A stretch of 64,000 nucleotides of DNA. Origin: Pseudomonas orientalis (GTDB lineage: Bacteria; Pseudomonadota; Gammaproteobacteria; Pseudomonadales; Pseudomonadaceae). Both the position numbers and the translations under genes were made by a program. Under the pieces are notes generated by a model. It searched no databases and was not told where the DNA came from. It was given only the letters and a program-made list of their open reading frames with translations. Below, in pieces: positions 35,201 through 50,200 of this stretch. The stretch is from assembly GCF_022807995.1 (NCBI RefSeq), contig NZ_CP094351.1:3937001-4001000 (forward strand), given 5' to 3'. Position 1 is the stretch's first letter, and the number at the start of each line of letters is the position of its first letter.

Positions 35201-38200
35201 CTCGGCCGCTACAAGGTGCCGGGGCCACCGAGCTTCGTGTGGATCGGTCCGGACGGTGAAGAACGCCGGGCCCAGCGTATCACCGGCGAGGTGGATGCCG
35301 CCGCCTTCCTGCAACGCTGGACGCACACCCGAGACGCGCGCTGATGCTGACCCTCACCATCGGCACCTTCGCCATCGCCCTGAATCACATTCTGCTGATC
35401 AGCGCGCTGATTCTGGCCACGCTGGTGGGCTGGCGTGTGGCCAGGCGTGGCGGGGAAAACCCTGAATCGGTGCTGTTCAGCCTGTTTCTGCTGGGCATGC
35501 TGACCGCCCGTGTCAGCTTTGTGCTGATGTACTGGAGCGATTACCGCAACGACTGGCTGCAAATGGTCGACCTGCGCGACGGCGGTTTCCTCGCCTGGCC
35601 CGGCGTGATCGCGCTGGTACTCGGTGCGCTGGCCTACGGCTGGCGACGCCCGGCCCTGCGCAAGCCCCTCGGTGCCGGGGTGATCAGCGGCCTGGTGTTC
35701 TGGGGCATGGCCAGCCTGTCCCTGAATCTCTATGACAAGGGCTCGCAGTTGCCGGACATCACCCTGCGCGATGCCAACGGTAATGTGGTGCAACTGGCTG
35801 ACTACAAAGGCGGGCCGCTGGTGATCAACCTCTGGGCCACCTGGTGCCCGCCGTGCCGCCGGGAAATGCCGGTGCTGGAACGCGCGCAACACCAGCGCCC
35901 GGATGTCACCTTCCTGTTCGTCAACCAGGCCGAGAGCATGCAAAGCGTCAGCACGTACCTGGCCACCCAGGGCCTGAACCTGGACAACGTGCTGTTCGAC
36001 GCCAGCGGCCGCCTCGGCCAGGCGGTCGGCTCCATGGCCTTGCCCACCACCCTGTTCTACACAGCCGACGGCCGCCTGATCAACAGTCACCTGGGTGAGC
36101 TGTCCCAAGCCAGCCTGGCCCGCGCCATGGAACCCTTCGACACCGTCCCACAAAGGAAACCCACATGCCTCGCCTCCGCCACCTGCTGACCTTGCTGCCA
36201 CTGACGCTTGCCGCCACCCTGGCCCAGGCCGAAGACTGGCCGGCCCCGATCAAGCAAATCGAAGCCAAGGGCGCCAAGATCCTCGGCAAGTTCGACGCCC
36301 CCAGCGGCCTCACCGGCTACGCCGCGCAGTACCAGAACCGTGGCATGGCGCTGTACCTGACTGCCGACGGCAACAGCGTGATCGCCGGCAACCTGTACGA
36401 CGCCCAAGGCAACGACCTGAGCAGCGCCCCCCTGGAAAAACTGGTGTACGCACCGATGTCCAAGGAAGTCTGGGCCAAGATGGAAAACAGCAGCTGGATC
36501 CAGGACGGCGACAAGAATGCGCCACGCATCGTCTACCTGTTCAGCGACCCCAACTGCCCCTACTGCAACATGTTCTGGGAACAGGCGCGCCCGTGGGTGA
36601 AGGCCGGCAAGGTGCAGTTGCGCCACATCATGGTCGGCATCATCCGCGAAGACAGCCCAGGCAAATCCGCCGCATTGTTTGCCGCCAAGGACCCGCAAAA
36701 GGCCCTGGAAGAACACGAAGCGGCCGGCAAGGGCAGCAAGTTGCAGGCGCTGGCCAAGATCCCGGCGGATATCGAAGCAAAGCTTGATGGGAATATGAAG
36801 TTGATGGAGGAACTGGAGTTGTCGGCGACGCCGGCGATTTTCTATCTGGATGACAAGGGCGCACTGCAGCAACAACAGGGAGCGCCGTCGCCGGATAAGT
36901 TGGTGAAGATTTTGGGACCGAAATAAGCAACGCGCATGTTTTATTGATAAGGCCTCCAAACATCGGAGGCCTTATGCTTGATCAACCTCGGTTAACTATT
37001 GTTGGACTTCGTGCAGCTCGAGCATTGTGACGCCGAAATCGTTACCATGAATCGCGCCCATTTTGTGATTATTGACACTGAGCCTGGCGGTGTTTGAGGT
37101 AGCTTGAAATTCCTTTGCAAGTGGTTGCCAAGTTGTAGGAGGCTCTACTACATCAGTTATGTTTTTTCGGTCAACCGCTAATGCAATACGGGGGTTGGCG
37201 CCTTTACCACTACTATTACAGACCAAGGCCGAGAAACGATAGAAGCGCCCCGGTTCCAGATCGGTGAAAATCTTAAACATTTTCTCGCTTTCAGTAACAG
37301 GGTCGGACGTATTCGTGTAGCTGTAATCACGCAACCAGTAACCCGTCCGGCCGCCCCAAGAGTCGTTTCTCGGTTCGAGGTCGGCGGGATTTGCTGCGCC
37401 TAAGCCTCTCTGCCAACCATTCCAGCCTTTGCCGGATGGGTCAAAGTCAGTGAGATCATAGAGTGCTTTAATAAAGTTCAACGTCAACGGCTGAAAGTCG
37501 ATCTCTACGCTTGCTGCCGGATCTGAGCCTATGAAATGCGAAAAGTTAATGGTGATCGACGTATTACGTTTTAACTTCTCTAAATCCGCACGTGGAATCA
37601 GACACGACAATCCGTCCCTATCACCGCTTTCGAGGAGCCTCGCCATAATCGGCAGTGTGATCGAAGAGCCATCTTCTGCAGTTCCCTCAAGTGTCATAAT
37701 CCCGAAATGCCCTACCATGAAAAACCACCACGCCAAATCGACGTCGGCATCGGTACTTTTGACGATAACCTCTGCATCCTTCCCAGAAAAAGTACGCAGA
37801 TCCAGGACGCCGTTAGTGGCCTGTTTCACCACTGGACGAGGACGCCTCTGCATGAGTGGCTCACCGACCTGCAACTCCAGTGTCTCGGACACCATCTGCT
37901 TGCAGGCATTGATCACGGTATAAGTGATCAATGCCGTCTTGCGGAAGCTGGTGATCACCTGTTCGCGGGATGCAAAAAAAGTGACCGGAGCGGACGTATT
38001 GTTCTGCAAGGGCAGTGACCAGCAGTTGTCCTCTCCTTCCAGGCACCATTGGGCAGTGTGCTGATGGCTGGGTAGGAAGCCATCGTAAACCGCCTCGACA
38101 TGCCCCCCTTCGCGACCGTTCCAGGGCACCAAAACGCCACCTTGTGCTTCTCTGACTGTGGGTGCCCGTGGCGTCAGGGGCTGCTGGTAAATTGTGAATA

Positions 38201-41200
38201 TTGCAGGTGGAAATTCGAAGGCGTCCTTCAGTTCGCTCGCCTTGCAAAAGCTTGTTTTAACCTGTAATTCGAACTTGGAGCAGTCGCCGATTTTTTCCAG
38301 AGCGGCCCTTGGAATATCGGCCCTGACGCCGTCCTTTTTCCAAGCGTCCGTTACAACCGCGCCAACCAGAATATCAAAGCGGTAATCGCTGCCGTCTGCA
38401 TGTTTAGCATCGATCCACATCCAGCAACGACTCGCGCATTCACTGTAGGCGCCCAACGGCGCTATCACATTTGCATCCCCTGGGAAGTTATCGAGGCAAA
38501 GCATTCGATCCTGGTTCGCCTCCTCAATCAGCGCGCTTCCAAATTCGGGTTTTAGAACGTTGATCACTTTTGATGGCGAGGGCTGCACGCCCTCCCCAAA
38601 GGCGACGGTGTAGCTGAGCGTCATTTGTTTATCGAAGAAGCATGCCACCGTACACGCCGGCAGTTTGACACACGCCAATTGTCCGTCAGCCTCAATCGTC
38701 ACGCAGCCCAGCGGCTTCTTTCCGGAGCCGGGACTATTCACATAGAAACACACCTGGTCATCCTTAAAGGTGGTCATGCACGCGTAAACATCACCTCCGT
38801 CTTCAGTGTTGGTCGGGTTAAGCCACCACTGGTCATCTAACTCCACCGACTGGCGCAAGTGCGGTGCCTGCAGCCCCAGATCCTGAACGCCAATAAAAGC
38901 AACAGTGCGACGGTACTGGATTTGAAGCGCATTGCTCGGAAGACGCGTTTCTTCATCAGGTCTGTCAACCGGGGCGGGCGGTTCAGCGGGCAACCCACTG
39001 GTGATATAGGCACATTGATTGGTCATCGATTCATAAAGCGGCGGTTGACGTGACAGCCAACCACGCTCAACGGGCAGGCTGAGTGCACCCTTGCGGATGT
39101 CATCAGGCGTCAACGCATAACCGTCAGCAACGTTATAGAAAGCGGGATGCCCACTGAACTGCTTGGTGACGACCGTACAGTACAATTTATCGCCTACTTG
39201 GGCGAGGTAAGGCAGCAGTATGTCAATCAATGTGACGCCGCCTTGGTCATCCTTCATGTCGTAGGTTGGCGTGCCATTAAACAATTTTTCTTTGTGGAAC
39301 TTGGGCGCGAACTTTATAGCTTCTTCAGCTGAATAAAAATTCACACCCACTTCCGTGTCCAATGAAACAGCGGGCTTTCCGTTAACTGTGCCCTCATACC
39401 AGACAACCAGTGTGTACCCCATCGTCTTTGTCAGGTACGTCAGGGGCAAAGGAGTTTTTCTGACCTCCAGATTGCCGCTTGAATCCACAACGTCTTCAAG
39501 TACCAGCCTGTCCTCGATTTCATTGGTGAGCGTATGCTTCGCGCGGAACTTGAATACGATATCCGTGGGGTCCATCCGTGGATCGACGCTGAGGTATGAA
39601 TCTTTCATTCGGGAGGGATCAATCGTACTGTTTTGTTCGCTGGAAATTACCGGAGCCGCAACCTCCACGGCTTCAAGTGGCGAGGAGGTTTCAGACGCAG
39701 ATATTTTTCTGGCCATGCCAAGAACTCCATGTTTCAAGGGTTGGTATCCTCGACCTGATTCAGGTCGAGGTCTCCCTTGAGTGAGCCCTTTTTGTCATCT
39801 CCTGCCTACTGTCAAATCTGACAGTTCTACACGAAAACCAAAGGTATCCCGACCAGCTACCGCCTCACAACCCCTCCAGCTCTGCCATCAAATCACTCAA
39901 CCGATCCACCTTCTCGGCACTGATCTCATTGCCCGCCAACCCCTCGATATACTCGGCCAGCTCCGCCACCGTGCTGCATTCGAACATGGCCCGCAGCGGC
40001 ACATCCCGCTGCAGCGTCTTCTGCACCCGCGAAGCAATCTGTGTCGCCAGCAATGAATGCCCGCCCAGTTCGAAGAAGTTGTCCTGCACCCCTACCCGCT
40101 CGACTTTCAGCACTTCGGCCCAGATCGCGGCCAGGGTGGTTTCCAGTTCATTGCGCGGTGCCAGGTAGTCCTGGCTGTGCAACTGGCCGATTTCCAGGGC
40201 CGGCAGGGCCTTGCGGTCGAGTTTGCCATTGGCGTTGAGCGGCAGGCGCTCGAGCCACAGCCAGTGCAGCGGCACCATGTATTCCGGCAGTTCGGCGCGC
40301 AAGCGTTGCTTGATGCGGTCCAGGCGCTCGCTTGGGTTGAGGGTTTGATCAGCCGCCACCAGGTAGCCCACCAGGTGCTTGCCGTTGACGCCCTCCTGCA
40401 CGCCGACCGCCGCATCGCGCACCTCGGGTTGTTCGTGCAGGCGCGCTTCGATTTCGCCCAGTTCGATGCGGTAGCCGCGAATCTTCACCTGATGGTCAAT
40501 GCGCCCGACGTACTCCAGCACGCCATCGCTGCGTCGGCGCGCCAGGTCGCCGGTGCGGTACAGGCGCTCGCCCGGTGCGCCGAACGGGTTGGGCACAAAC
40601 ACCGGTGCGGTGCGCAGCGGGTCGCTGACGTAACCGCGACCGACGCCGGTGCCGGCCACGCAGAGTTCACCGACGGCGCCTTGAGGCACCAGCTCCAGCG
40701 CGCCGTCCAGCAGGTACAAACGGTTGTTGTCGGTGGGCGTGCCAATCGGCAGATAGGTGCCACGAGTTGAGGCCAGGTCGACGCGGTAGAACGCCACATC
40801 GTCCGAGCATTCCGCCGGGCCGTAGGCGTTGACCAGGCCGATCTGCGGATAGCGCAGCAACCACTGGTGCGCCAGTTCCGGCGGCATGGCTTCACCGGTG
40901 GGCAGCATCCAGCGCAGGCCGTCGAGACGAATATGATCCTGGGCGAGCATGCCCTGAATCAGCGACGGCACACTCTCCAGCACGGTGATGCCGTGTGCCT
41001 GAACATGCTCGAGCAACCCCTGCGGATCATGGGCCAGGGCGTTCGGCACAATATCCACCCGCGCGCCGAACAGCGGCGCGGCGAGGAACTGCCACACGGA
41101 AATATCGAAGCTTTGCGAAGCGGTCTGCGCGATGACATCGGCGTCGCTCAGTTGCAGGTACGGCACCTTGCTCAACTGGTTATTGAGCATGCCGCGCTGT

Positions 41201-44200
41201 TCGACCATCACGCCCTTGGGCAGGCCGGTGGAACCCGAGGTGTAGATCACGTAAGCGAGGTTGTCCGGGCCGCTGTAGACGCCCGGATTCTCGCCACGGG
41301 CGGGGATTTCCTCCCACACCAGCAACTGGCAATCGACGCCGTCGAGCAGTTCGATGGCCTGTTCCCGGCACGCTTCGGTGCAGACCAGCAAGGGCGTGCG
41401 GCTCAGCTCGATGATGCGGCTCAGGCGCGGGCCCGGCAGACCCGGGTCCAGCGGCAGGTAGCCGGCGCCGGCCTTGAAGCTGCCGATGATCATGCCGAGC
41501 AGTTCCAGGTCACGCTCGGCCAGCAACGCCACCGGTTGGTCCGGGCCGACACCGGCGGCAATCAGCGCATGCCCCAGGCCGTTGCTGCGTCGGTTCAATT
41601 CGTCATAGCTCCATTGCCGGTCAAGGCAACGGGCGGCGATACGCTGCGGATGCCGCACCACCTGTTCCTCGAACAACTCGACGTAGCTGCGCGCCAGCGG
41701 GTAGTCGTGTTGGCTTTGGTTGCAGCCGTCCACCAGGAACGCGCGCTCCGCCTCGCCGATCAGCGGCAGGTCGGCCATGTCGCCATGGAAGCCCTGCACC
41801 AGCGCCAGCAACAGGCGCTTGAACTCGGCGAGCATGCCTTGCACGGTGGTTTCATCGAAGTAGCGCTGGTCGTAGGACAGGTGCAAGCCCAGGTCATCGC
41901 CCGGATAGCACACGGCGGTCAGCGGGAAGTTGGTGTGGGTACGCCCGGAATCGGAGGTGGCATTCAGGCTTTGCGCATGGCTGAGCACCGAGGTTTCCAC
42001 CGGAGCGTTTTCAAACACGAACAGGCTGTCGAACAGCGGTTGGCCCTTGGGCAGTTCGCTGTGTTCCTGAATAGTCACCAGCGGCAGGTATTCGTATTCG
42101 CGCAGTTGCATATTGCTGTCGAGCAGACCGCTCAACCACTGGCGCACGCTGCAGCGCTGGTCATCCTCGGGCAGCTTCACCCGCAGCGCGATGCTGTTGA
42201 TAAACAGGCCCACGGTGCGTTGCATCTCGGGCATGTCCACCGGACGCCCGGCCACGGTGACGCCGAACAGCACGTCGCGATCACCGCTCACGCGCCGCAG
42301 CACCAAGGCCCAGGCCGCCTGGGCGAAGGTGTTGACGGTAAGCTGATGAGCCTGGGCCAGCTCGCGCAGTTGCGCGCCGTCTCGGGCATCCAGCCGGGTA
42401 TAGCAGTCGCCCACCACCATGCCGCCGCTGTGGCCGGCATGTTCGCGCAGGAACGGCCGGTCGCTGGGGATCGGCGTGGTGCGCTCGAAACCTTGAAGGT
42501 TGTGCTGCCACCACTGGCGCGCTTCGTCCAGGTCCTGGCGTTGCAGCCAGGCGATGTAGTCGCGGTAGCGCGGCGGCGTGGCCAGTTGCGCGTCGCGGCC
42601 TTCGCCCAGGGCCCGGTAGATCTCGAAAAAGTCGTTCATCAACAGCGAACGGCACCAGGCATCGATCAGGATATGGTGGTTGCTCATCATGAACCAGTAG
42701 CGCGCCTCGCCCACGCGGATCAGGCGCAGGTGGAACGGCGCCTGGTTGAGCAGATCGAAACCGGCTTCGCGCTCGGCCTTGAGCAAGGCTTGCAGACGCG
42801 GCTCGTGCTCACGCTCGGGGTCGGCGCTCCAGTCCAGGTAGTCAATCGGCGTGCTGCCGGGCTTGTGGATCACTTGCAGCATGTCTTCGCCGACGTTCCA
42901 GCAGAACGAGGCACGCAAGGCTTCGTGGCGGGCTATCACCGCCTGCCACGCCTGGGCGAAACGCTCGGGATCGAGGGCACTGTCGATGCGGTAGCGGTCC
43001 TGCATGTAATACAGGCCGGTGCCCGGTTCCAGCAGGGTGTGCAGCAGCAGGCCCTCTTGCATCGGGGTCAGCGGGTAGACATCTTCGATAACACCCGCCG
43101 CTACCGGCAAGCTGTCCAGTTGCGCCTGGGTCAACCGTGCCAGCGGAAAATCAGACGGCGTGAGGCCACCGGCATCGTCGTTGAGGCAATGGGCGATCAG
43201 GCTGTGCAGTTCGGCCAGGTACGCCTCGGCCAGTTCGCGGATGGTCTGCTGATCGTGGCGCTCGCGGCTGAAGGTCCAGCGCAGCACCAGTTCACCGCCG
43301 TACACCTGGCTGTCGACACTCAGCGCGTTGGGCAGCGGTGCATCGGGATCGTGTGCAAGGCCGGCGGATTCCTCCAGCGGATGAAACAGCGCGTCGGCAC
43401 CGAAGCTCTGGTCGAACTGGCCGAGGTAGTTGAAGGTGATGTCGGCGCTCGGCAGCGCGGCCAGGCTGCGTTGGCACTGGTCGTCCGCCAGGTAGCGCAG
43501 TACGCCGTAGCCCAGGCCTTTGTGCGGCACGCCGCGCAGTTGCTCCTTGATTGCCTTGATGGAGTCACCCGGCTCCGCCTGCGGGGTCAGGCGCAACGGA
43601 TAGGCGCTGGTGAACCAGCCGACGCTGCGGGTCAGGTCGATGTCATCGAACAGGCTTTCGCGGCCGTGACCTTCCAGTTGAATCAACGCCGCGTCGTGAC
43701 CGCTCCAGCGGCACAGCACGCGAGCCAGGGCGGTCAGCAGCAAGTCGTTGACCTGGGTGCGGTAGGCGCTCGGCGCCTGTTGCAGCAGCTGCCGGGTGCG
43801 CTCGACATCCAGGCGCACGCTGACGGTCTCGGCGTCACGCTGGCGCAGTGCGCCGTGCGCGCGATCCACCGGCAACGCCAGCGCCGGGCCCGCCAACTGC
43901 GCTTGCCACAGGTCCAGTTCTTCGCGCAGGGATTCGCTATGGGCATAGGCCTGCAAACGCGCGGCCCAATCGCGCAACGCGCTGGTCTTGGCCGGCAGGC
44001 TGACGGACTGGCCTGCGCTCAGTTGGCGATAAACCGTTTGCAGGTCTTCGAGCAACACGCGCCAGGACACGCCATCCACCACCAGGTGATGGATGGCGAT
44101 CAGCAGGCGCTGTTGACCCTGCGGGCCGTCCACCAGCAAGGCGCGCAGCAGCGGGCCACGTGCGAGGTCGAGGCTGCGTTGGGTATCGCTGAACAGCGCG

Positions 44201-47200
44201 GTGCAGTGGTCCATGTCGCGCACCTGCGCCTGCATCAATACGCCGCCGTGCGGCACGCCCAGGTGTTCGGCGTGCCACTGGGCATCGCGCCGGGTGAAGC
44301 CCAGGCGCAACGCGTCGTGATGTTCCAGCACCGCCAGCAGGGCCTGTTCCAGGCGATGCGGGTCGAGCAGTTGCAGCGGCTTGAGCACCAGGGCCTGGTT
44401 CCAGTGCTGACGCGCCGGGATTTCGGTGTCGAAGAACCAATGCTGGATCGGCGTAAGGCCCGAGCGGCCGGTGAGCACACCTTGCTCGGCGCTGAGCGTG
44501 TCGACGCGCGTGGCGACAGCCGCCAGGCTTTGTACGGTCTGGTGCTGGAACAGGTCACGCGGGCTGAAATGAATGCCCGCCTGCCGCGCACGGCTGACCA
44601 CCTGGATCGACAGGATTGAATCGCCGCCCAGCTCGAAGAAGTTATCGTCCAAACCGACTTGCTGCAGGTTCAGCACCGCGCACCAGATTTGTGCCAATGT
44701 GCTTTCCAGCTCATTGCGCGGGGCCACGTACGTTTGGCGGTTCGCTTCAGGATCGGGCTGCGGCAAGGCGCGGCGGTCAAGTTTGCCGTTGGCGGTCAGC
44801 GGCATGCTGTCCAGTACGATCAGGTGTGCGGGCACCATGTAGTCCGGCAGATGTGCTTTGAGATGCCGCTTCAGCGCGTCACGTAACGCGCCGTGCTCGG
44901 CGTCGCTGACCAGGTACGCGACCAGCTGTTTGCCGCTCGGCGAATCCAGCGCCAGCACCACCGCTTCACGCACGGCTGCATGCTCCAGCAGGCGCGTTTC
45001 GATCTCGCCCAATTCGATGCGGAAACCGCGAATCTTCACCTGATGGTCGATACGCCCCAGGTACTCCACCTGCCCATCGGCGCATTGGCGCACCAGGTCA
45101 CCGGTGCGGTACAGGCGCCCGCCATTGCCAGTGAACGGATCGGCGACAAAGCGCTCCGCCGTCATCGCCGGACGCTGGTGATAGCCCTGAGCCAGGCCCG
45201 CGCCGCCGATGTACAACTCGCCGCTCGCGCCTTGCGGCACCAGGGCCAGGTCGGCGTCGAGAATGTAAGCCACGCGCGCGCCGACGATGCTGCCGATCGG
45301 CACGCTGGCAACGCCCTCCTCCAGGTATCCCGGCGCCAGGCTGGCCAGCGGCATCACCACGGTTTCGGTCGGCCCGTAGGCGTTGAAAAACATCTCAGGC
45401 TGGAACGCCCCGCGAATACGCTGCAGATGCTCGCCGGTGAGTGCTTCACCGCCGGTGATGCACATACGCACCGGCAAGGTCTGGTTTTGCGTGGCCAGCC
45501 ACTGCGCCAGCTGGCTGCCGTAGCTGGGCGTGAACCCGAGAATAGTCACGCGGTGGCTGCGAATCAGCGCGCAGATTTCTTCGGCGTCCCATTGGCCCTG
45601 TGCACGCATTACCACCTGGGCACCGCTGAGCAACGGCACCAGCAGACGCTCGGTGGCGGCGTCGAAGTTGATCGAATAAAAATGCAGTTCGCAGTCGTCC
45701 GGGCGCATGCCGAAACGCTCGATAACAGCCTGGCAATGCATGGCGATTTCACCCTGGGTCACCACCACGCCTTTGGGCTGGCCGGTGGAACCGGAGGTGT
45801 AGATCAAGTACGCCTGGTGCTGCGCCAGGCTGATAAAGGGCAACTCATCGGCCGGATAATTTTCCAGTGCCGGTGAGTCATCTTCCAGGCACCAGCACGC
45901 CAGCGTCTGCGGCAGCTCGCCAAGGGCCTGGAACATCGCCGCATCGCTGAGCAGCAGGCCGATGCCGCTGTCTTCGATCATGTAATGCAGGCGGTCCAAC
46001 GGGTATTCCGGGTCCAGCGGCACGTAGGCGCCGCCGGCCTTGAGGATCGCCAGCAGGCCGATGACCATCTCCAGCGAGCGCGGCAGCGCCAGGCCGACGC
46101 GCACCTGCGGGCCGACACCGCGTTCACGCAGCATCCACGCCAGGCGATTGGCGCGGGCGTCGAGTTCGCCGTAAGTGAGGGTCACACCGGCAAAGGTCAG
46201 CGCCGGCGCATCCGCACGCTTGCGCGCCTGCCGGCTGAACAGGGTTTGGATGCACTGGTCCAGACGATGCTCGCCGGCTTCAACCCCGAGGCTCTCCTGC
46301 AGGGCGTGCTGCTCGGCGGCGCTGAGCAACGGCAGTTCGCTGAGGCGTTGGTGCGGATTGGCGATCAGTGCTTCCAGCAGGTTGCGCCAATGCGCGGCCA
46401 TGCGGGCGATGCGCGGTTCGTCGAACAGGTCGGTGCTGTAGGTCAGGCAGCAGCCCAGGCGATGGTCGAGGTCGGTGACTTCCAGGTTGAGGTCGAACTT
46501 GGTGGCGCGGGCATCGTTGGCCAGGTACTCGACGGTCATGCCGGCCAGTTGGCGGCTCTGCTGGAACTCCCAGCGCTGCACGTTGCACATCACCTGGAAC
46601 AGCGGGTTGTACGCGGCGCTGCGCGGCGGTTGCAGCGCCTCCACCAGATGATCGAACGGCAGGTCCTGATGGGACTGGCCTTCGATCACGGTGTGACGCA
46701 CCTGCTCTAACAACTGCGCCACACTCATCTGCCCATTGAGTTGGCAACGCAACACCTGGGTGTTGAGGAACGCGCCGATCAGCCCTTCGCTTTCCGGGCG
46801 GATACGGTTGGCCACCGGCGCGCCGATGCGCAGGTCGGTCTGGCCGCTGTAGCGGTAGAGCAGCACGGCGAGGGTGGCGGTCATGGTCATGAACAGGGTC
46901 AGGCCCTGTTCGGCGTTGAAGGCGCGAACGCGAGCGGCCAGCGCATCGCTCAGGTCGAAGCGGTACAGCTCACCGCGATGACTTTGCACCGCCGGGCGCG
47001 GACGGTCGCCAGGCAGTTCGAGCAGCGGATGTTCGCTGCCCAGTTGCGCGGTCCAGTAATCCAGCTGGCGTTGACGCTCGCCCGATTCCAGCCATTGGCG
47101 TTGCCACACGCTGTAGTCCAGGTACTGCACCGGCAGCGGCGCCAGCGGTGAGTCGCGCTCGTCGATAAAGGCTTCGTACAGCGCACTGAGTTCACGGGCA

Positions 47201-50200
47201 AAGATGTCCATGGCCCAGCCTTCGGTGACGATATGGTGCAGGGTCAGCACCAGGTAATGTTCCTGCTCGCCGGCCTTGACCAGACAGGCGCGCAGCAAAG
47301 GCCCGCGTTCCAGGTTGAAAGGCGTATGCGCTTCCTGATCGGCCAGGCGCTGCAAACGCTGCTGGCGCTCGGTCTCGTTGAGTGCCGAGAAGTCCTGCCA
47401 GTCCATGCGCACGCCGGTCTGTGGCGATACATGCTGACAGGCCACGCCATCGACGCTCGGAAAGGTGGTGCGCAAGGTTTCGTGACGCATGATCAAGGCC
47501 TGCAACGCTGCCTCGAAACGCCCCACATCCAGCACCCCGCGCAAGCGCGCCATGCCACCGACGTTGTAGGCCGGGCTGTCCGGTTCCATCTGCCAGAGGA
47601 ACCACATGCGCTGCTGGGAATAGGACAACGGCACGGGTGCGCTGCGGTCGACCTTGGCGATCGGCGTCTGTTGGTTGCGCTGGCCCGACGCCTGGATCAG
47701 GCCCACTTGTGCGGTGAAATCGCCCAGCTCGCTGGCGTCGAACAAAGTGCGCAATGGCAGCTCGACGTCACAGGCCTGGCGAGTGCGGGAGATGATTTGC
47801 GTGGCCAGCAACGAGTGGCCGCCCAGGGCGAAAAAGTCGTCGCGCAGGCCGATACGCGGCAGGCCGAGCACTTCGCGCCAGATTGCCGCGATCTGCTGCT
47901 GCAACGGCGTCTCGGGTTCGACATGTTCGCGGGTTTGCCGCACGGGTTGCGGCAATGCGCGGCGGTCGAGCTTGCCACTGGGGCTCAAGGGCATGGCGTC
48001 CAGGTACATCAGGTGGGCGGGCACCATGTACTCGGGCAACTGGGCGGCCAGTGCGGTTTTTACCGCCTGTGCATCCAGTTCGACAGGGCCGGCGTAGTAA
48101 CCGATCAGTTGATCGTCACGCACCAGCACCACGGCCTGGGCGATGCCCTCCACCGCCAGCATGCGCGCTTCGATTTCCTGCGGTTCCACCCGCAAGCCGC
48201 GCAGCTTGACCTGCTGATCGAGACGCCCCAGGTATTCAAGCACACCCTCAAGGCTCCAGCGCGCACGGTCGCCGGTGCGATACAGGCGCGCCCCGGCCTC
48301 GCCCAGCGGGTCGGCGACAAAGCGTTCGGCGGTGAGCCCCGCACGGCCAAGATAACCGCGCGCCAGGCCAATGCCGCCGATGCACAACTCACCCGGTACG
48401 CCGACTGGCAGCGGGTTGAGCTCTTCATCCAGCACACGGCAGATCACATTGCCCAGCGGCCGGCCAATCGGCGAGCGCTCGCCATCCTCCACAGTACAAT
48501 GCCAGTGGGTGACGTTGATCGCGGTCTCGGTCGGGCCATAACGGTTGTGCAATTGCACCGCCGGCAGGCGTGCCAGTACGCGGTTGCGCAGCTCGGCGGG
48601 CAAGGCTTCGCCGCCGGAGAACAGACGTCGCAGACTGGTGCATTCGGCCGCCAGCGGTTCGTCGATAAACAACTGCAGCAACGGCGGCACGAAGTGCAGC
48701 GTGGTCACGCCATGCTCCTGCACCAACTGCGCGATGCGGTGCGGGTCGCGATGCTCACCCGGCCCCGCCAGTACCAGACGGCAACCGGTGATCAGCGGCC
48801 AGAAGCACTCCCACACCGACACGTCGAAGCTGATCGGCGCCTTTTGCATCAGCACGTCGCTGGCGTCCAACGGGTAAGTGGCCTGCATCCACTGCAAGCG
48901 CTCGGCCAGCGCCGCGTGGGTGTTGCCCACGCCCTTGGGCTGGCCGGTGGAGCCGGAGGTGTAGATCACGTAGGCGAGGTTGTCGCCGTGCAGGTGCAGG
49001 CCCGGCGGCTGGCTTGGCCAGCTGTCCAGATGCAGGCTGTCCATGGCAATCACGCACACGCCTTGGGCCGTCGGCAACTGTTCCAGCAGCGCGGTCTGGG
49101 TCAACAGCAGGTGCACGCCGCTGTCCTCGAGCATGAAGGCCAGGCGCTCGGCGGGATAATCCGGGTCCAGCGGCACATAGGCGCCGCCGGCCTTGATGAT
49201 CGCCAGCAGACCGATCAGCAACTGCGGCGAACGCTCGGCGGCGATGCCCACGCAGACGTCCGGGCCCACCCCCTTGTCGCGCAGGTAATGGGCCAGGCGG
49301 TTGGCCTGGGTGTGCAGTTGGGCGAAGCTCAGGCTGGCGTCCTGCCAGACCAGCGCGGTGGCGTGCGAGGTGTGCAGGTTGAGCAGCTCGGGCAGCCATT
49401 GTTGAGCCGGTGCGCACGGCGCCTGGCTCCACGCGTGTTGCCCGTCCTCTGCGGTGAGTTTCAGCTCGCCCACGGCTTGCTGCGGTTGCGCGCAGACCGC
49501 TTGCAGCAGGTGGATGTAATGCTCGGCCAAGCGCTCGATGGTGGTGCTGTCGAACAGTTCATCGGCGTAGTCGAACGACAGGCTCAAGCGCCCACTGCGA
49601 TCTTCTTCACTGTGCAGTTGCAGCTCGAACTTGGCTTCGCGGCTGTGCCATGGCAGCTCATCGGCGAGCAGGCCCGGCAGGCGGCGCAGGGCGCCAAGGT
49701 CACGTTGCTGGTGGTTGAACATCACCTGGAACAGGCCCTGTTCACGCGCCTGGGGGAAGGCCTCCAACAGTTGCTCGAACGGCAGGTCCTGATGGGCCTG
49801 GGCGTCCAGTGCAGCCTGGCGTGTCGCGGCCAACAGCTGGCTGAACGGCAGGCGCCCGTCGAGCTCGGCACGCAGTACCAGGGTGTTGATGAAAAAGCCG
49901 ACCAGGCCTTGGGTTTCCTGGCGCGGGCGATTGGCATTGGGCACGCCGATGCGGATATCGCGCTGGCCGCTGTAGCGATACAACAGGGTCTGGAACGCCG
50001 CCAGCAGCAGCATGAACGGGGTGGATTCATGAGCGCGCGCGGTCCGGCCAATCTCGGCGCTGAGGGAAGCGTCCAGGCGTACGGTATGCCGCGCGGCGCT
50101 GTTGCGCGCCTGCGCCGAGCGTGGGTGGTCGGTGGCCAGGTCGAGGGGCGGATGCTCGTCCCCCAGCGTCGCCTTCCAGTACGCCAACTGCCGCTGGCCT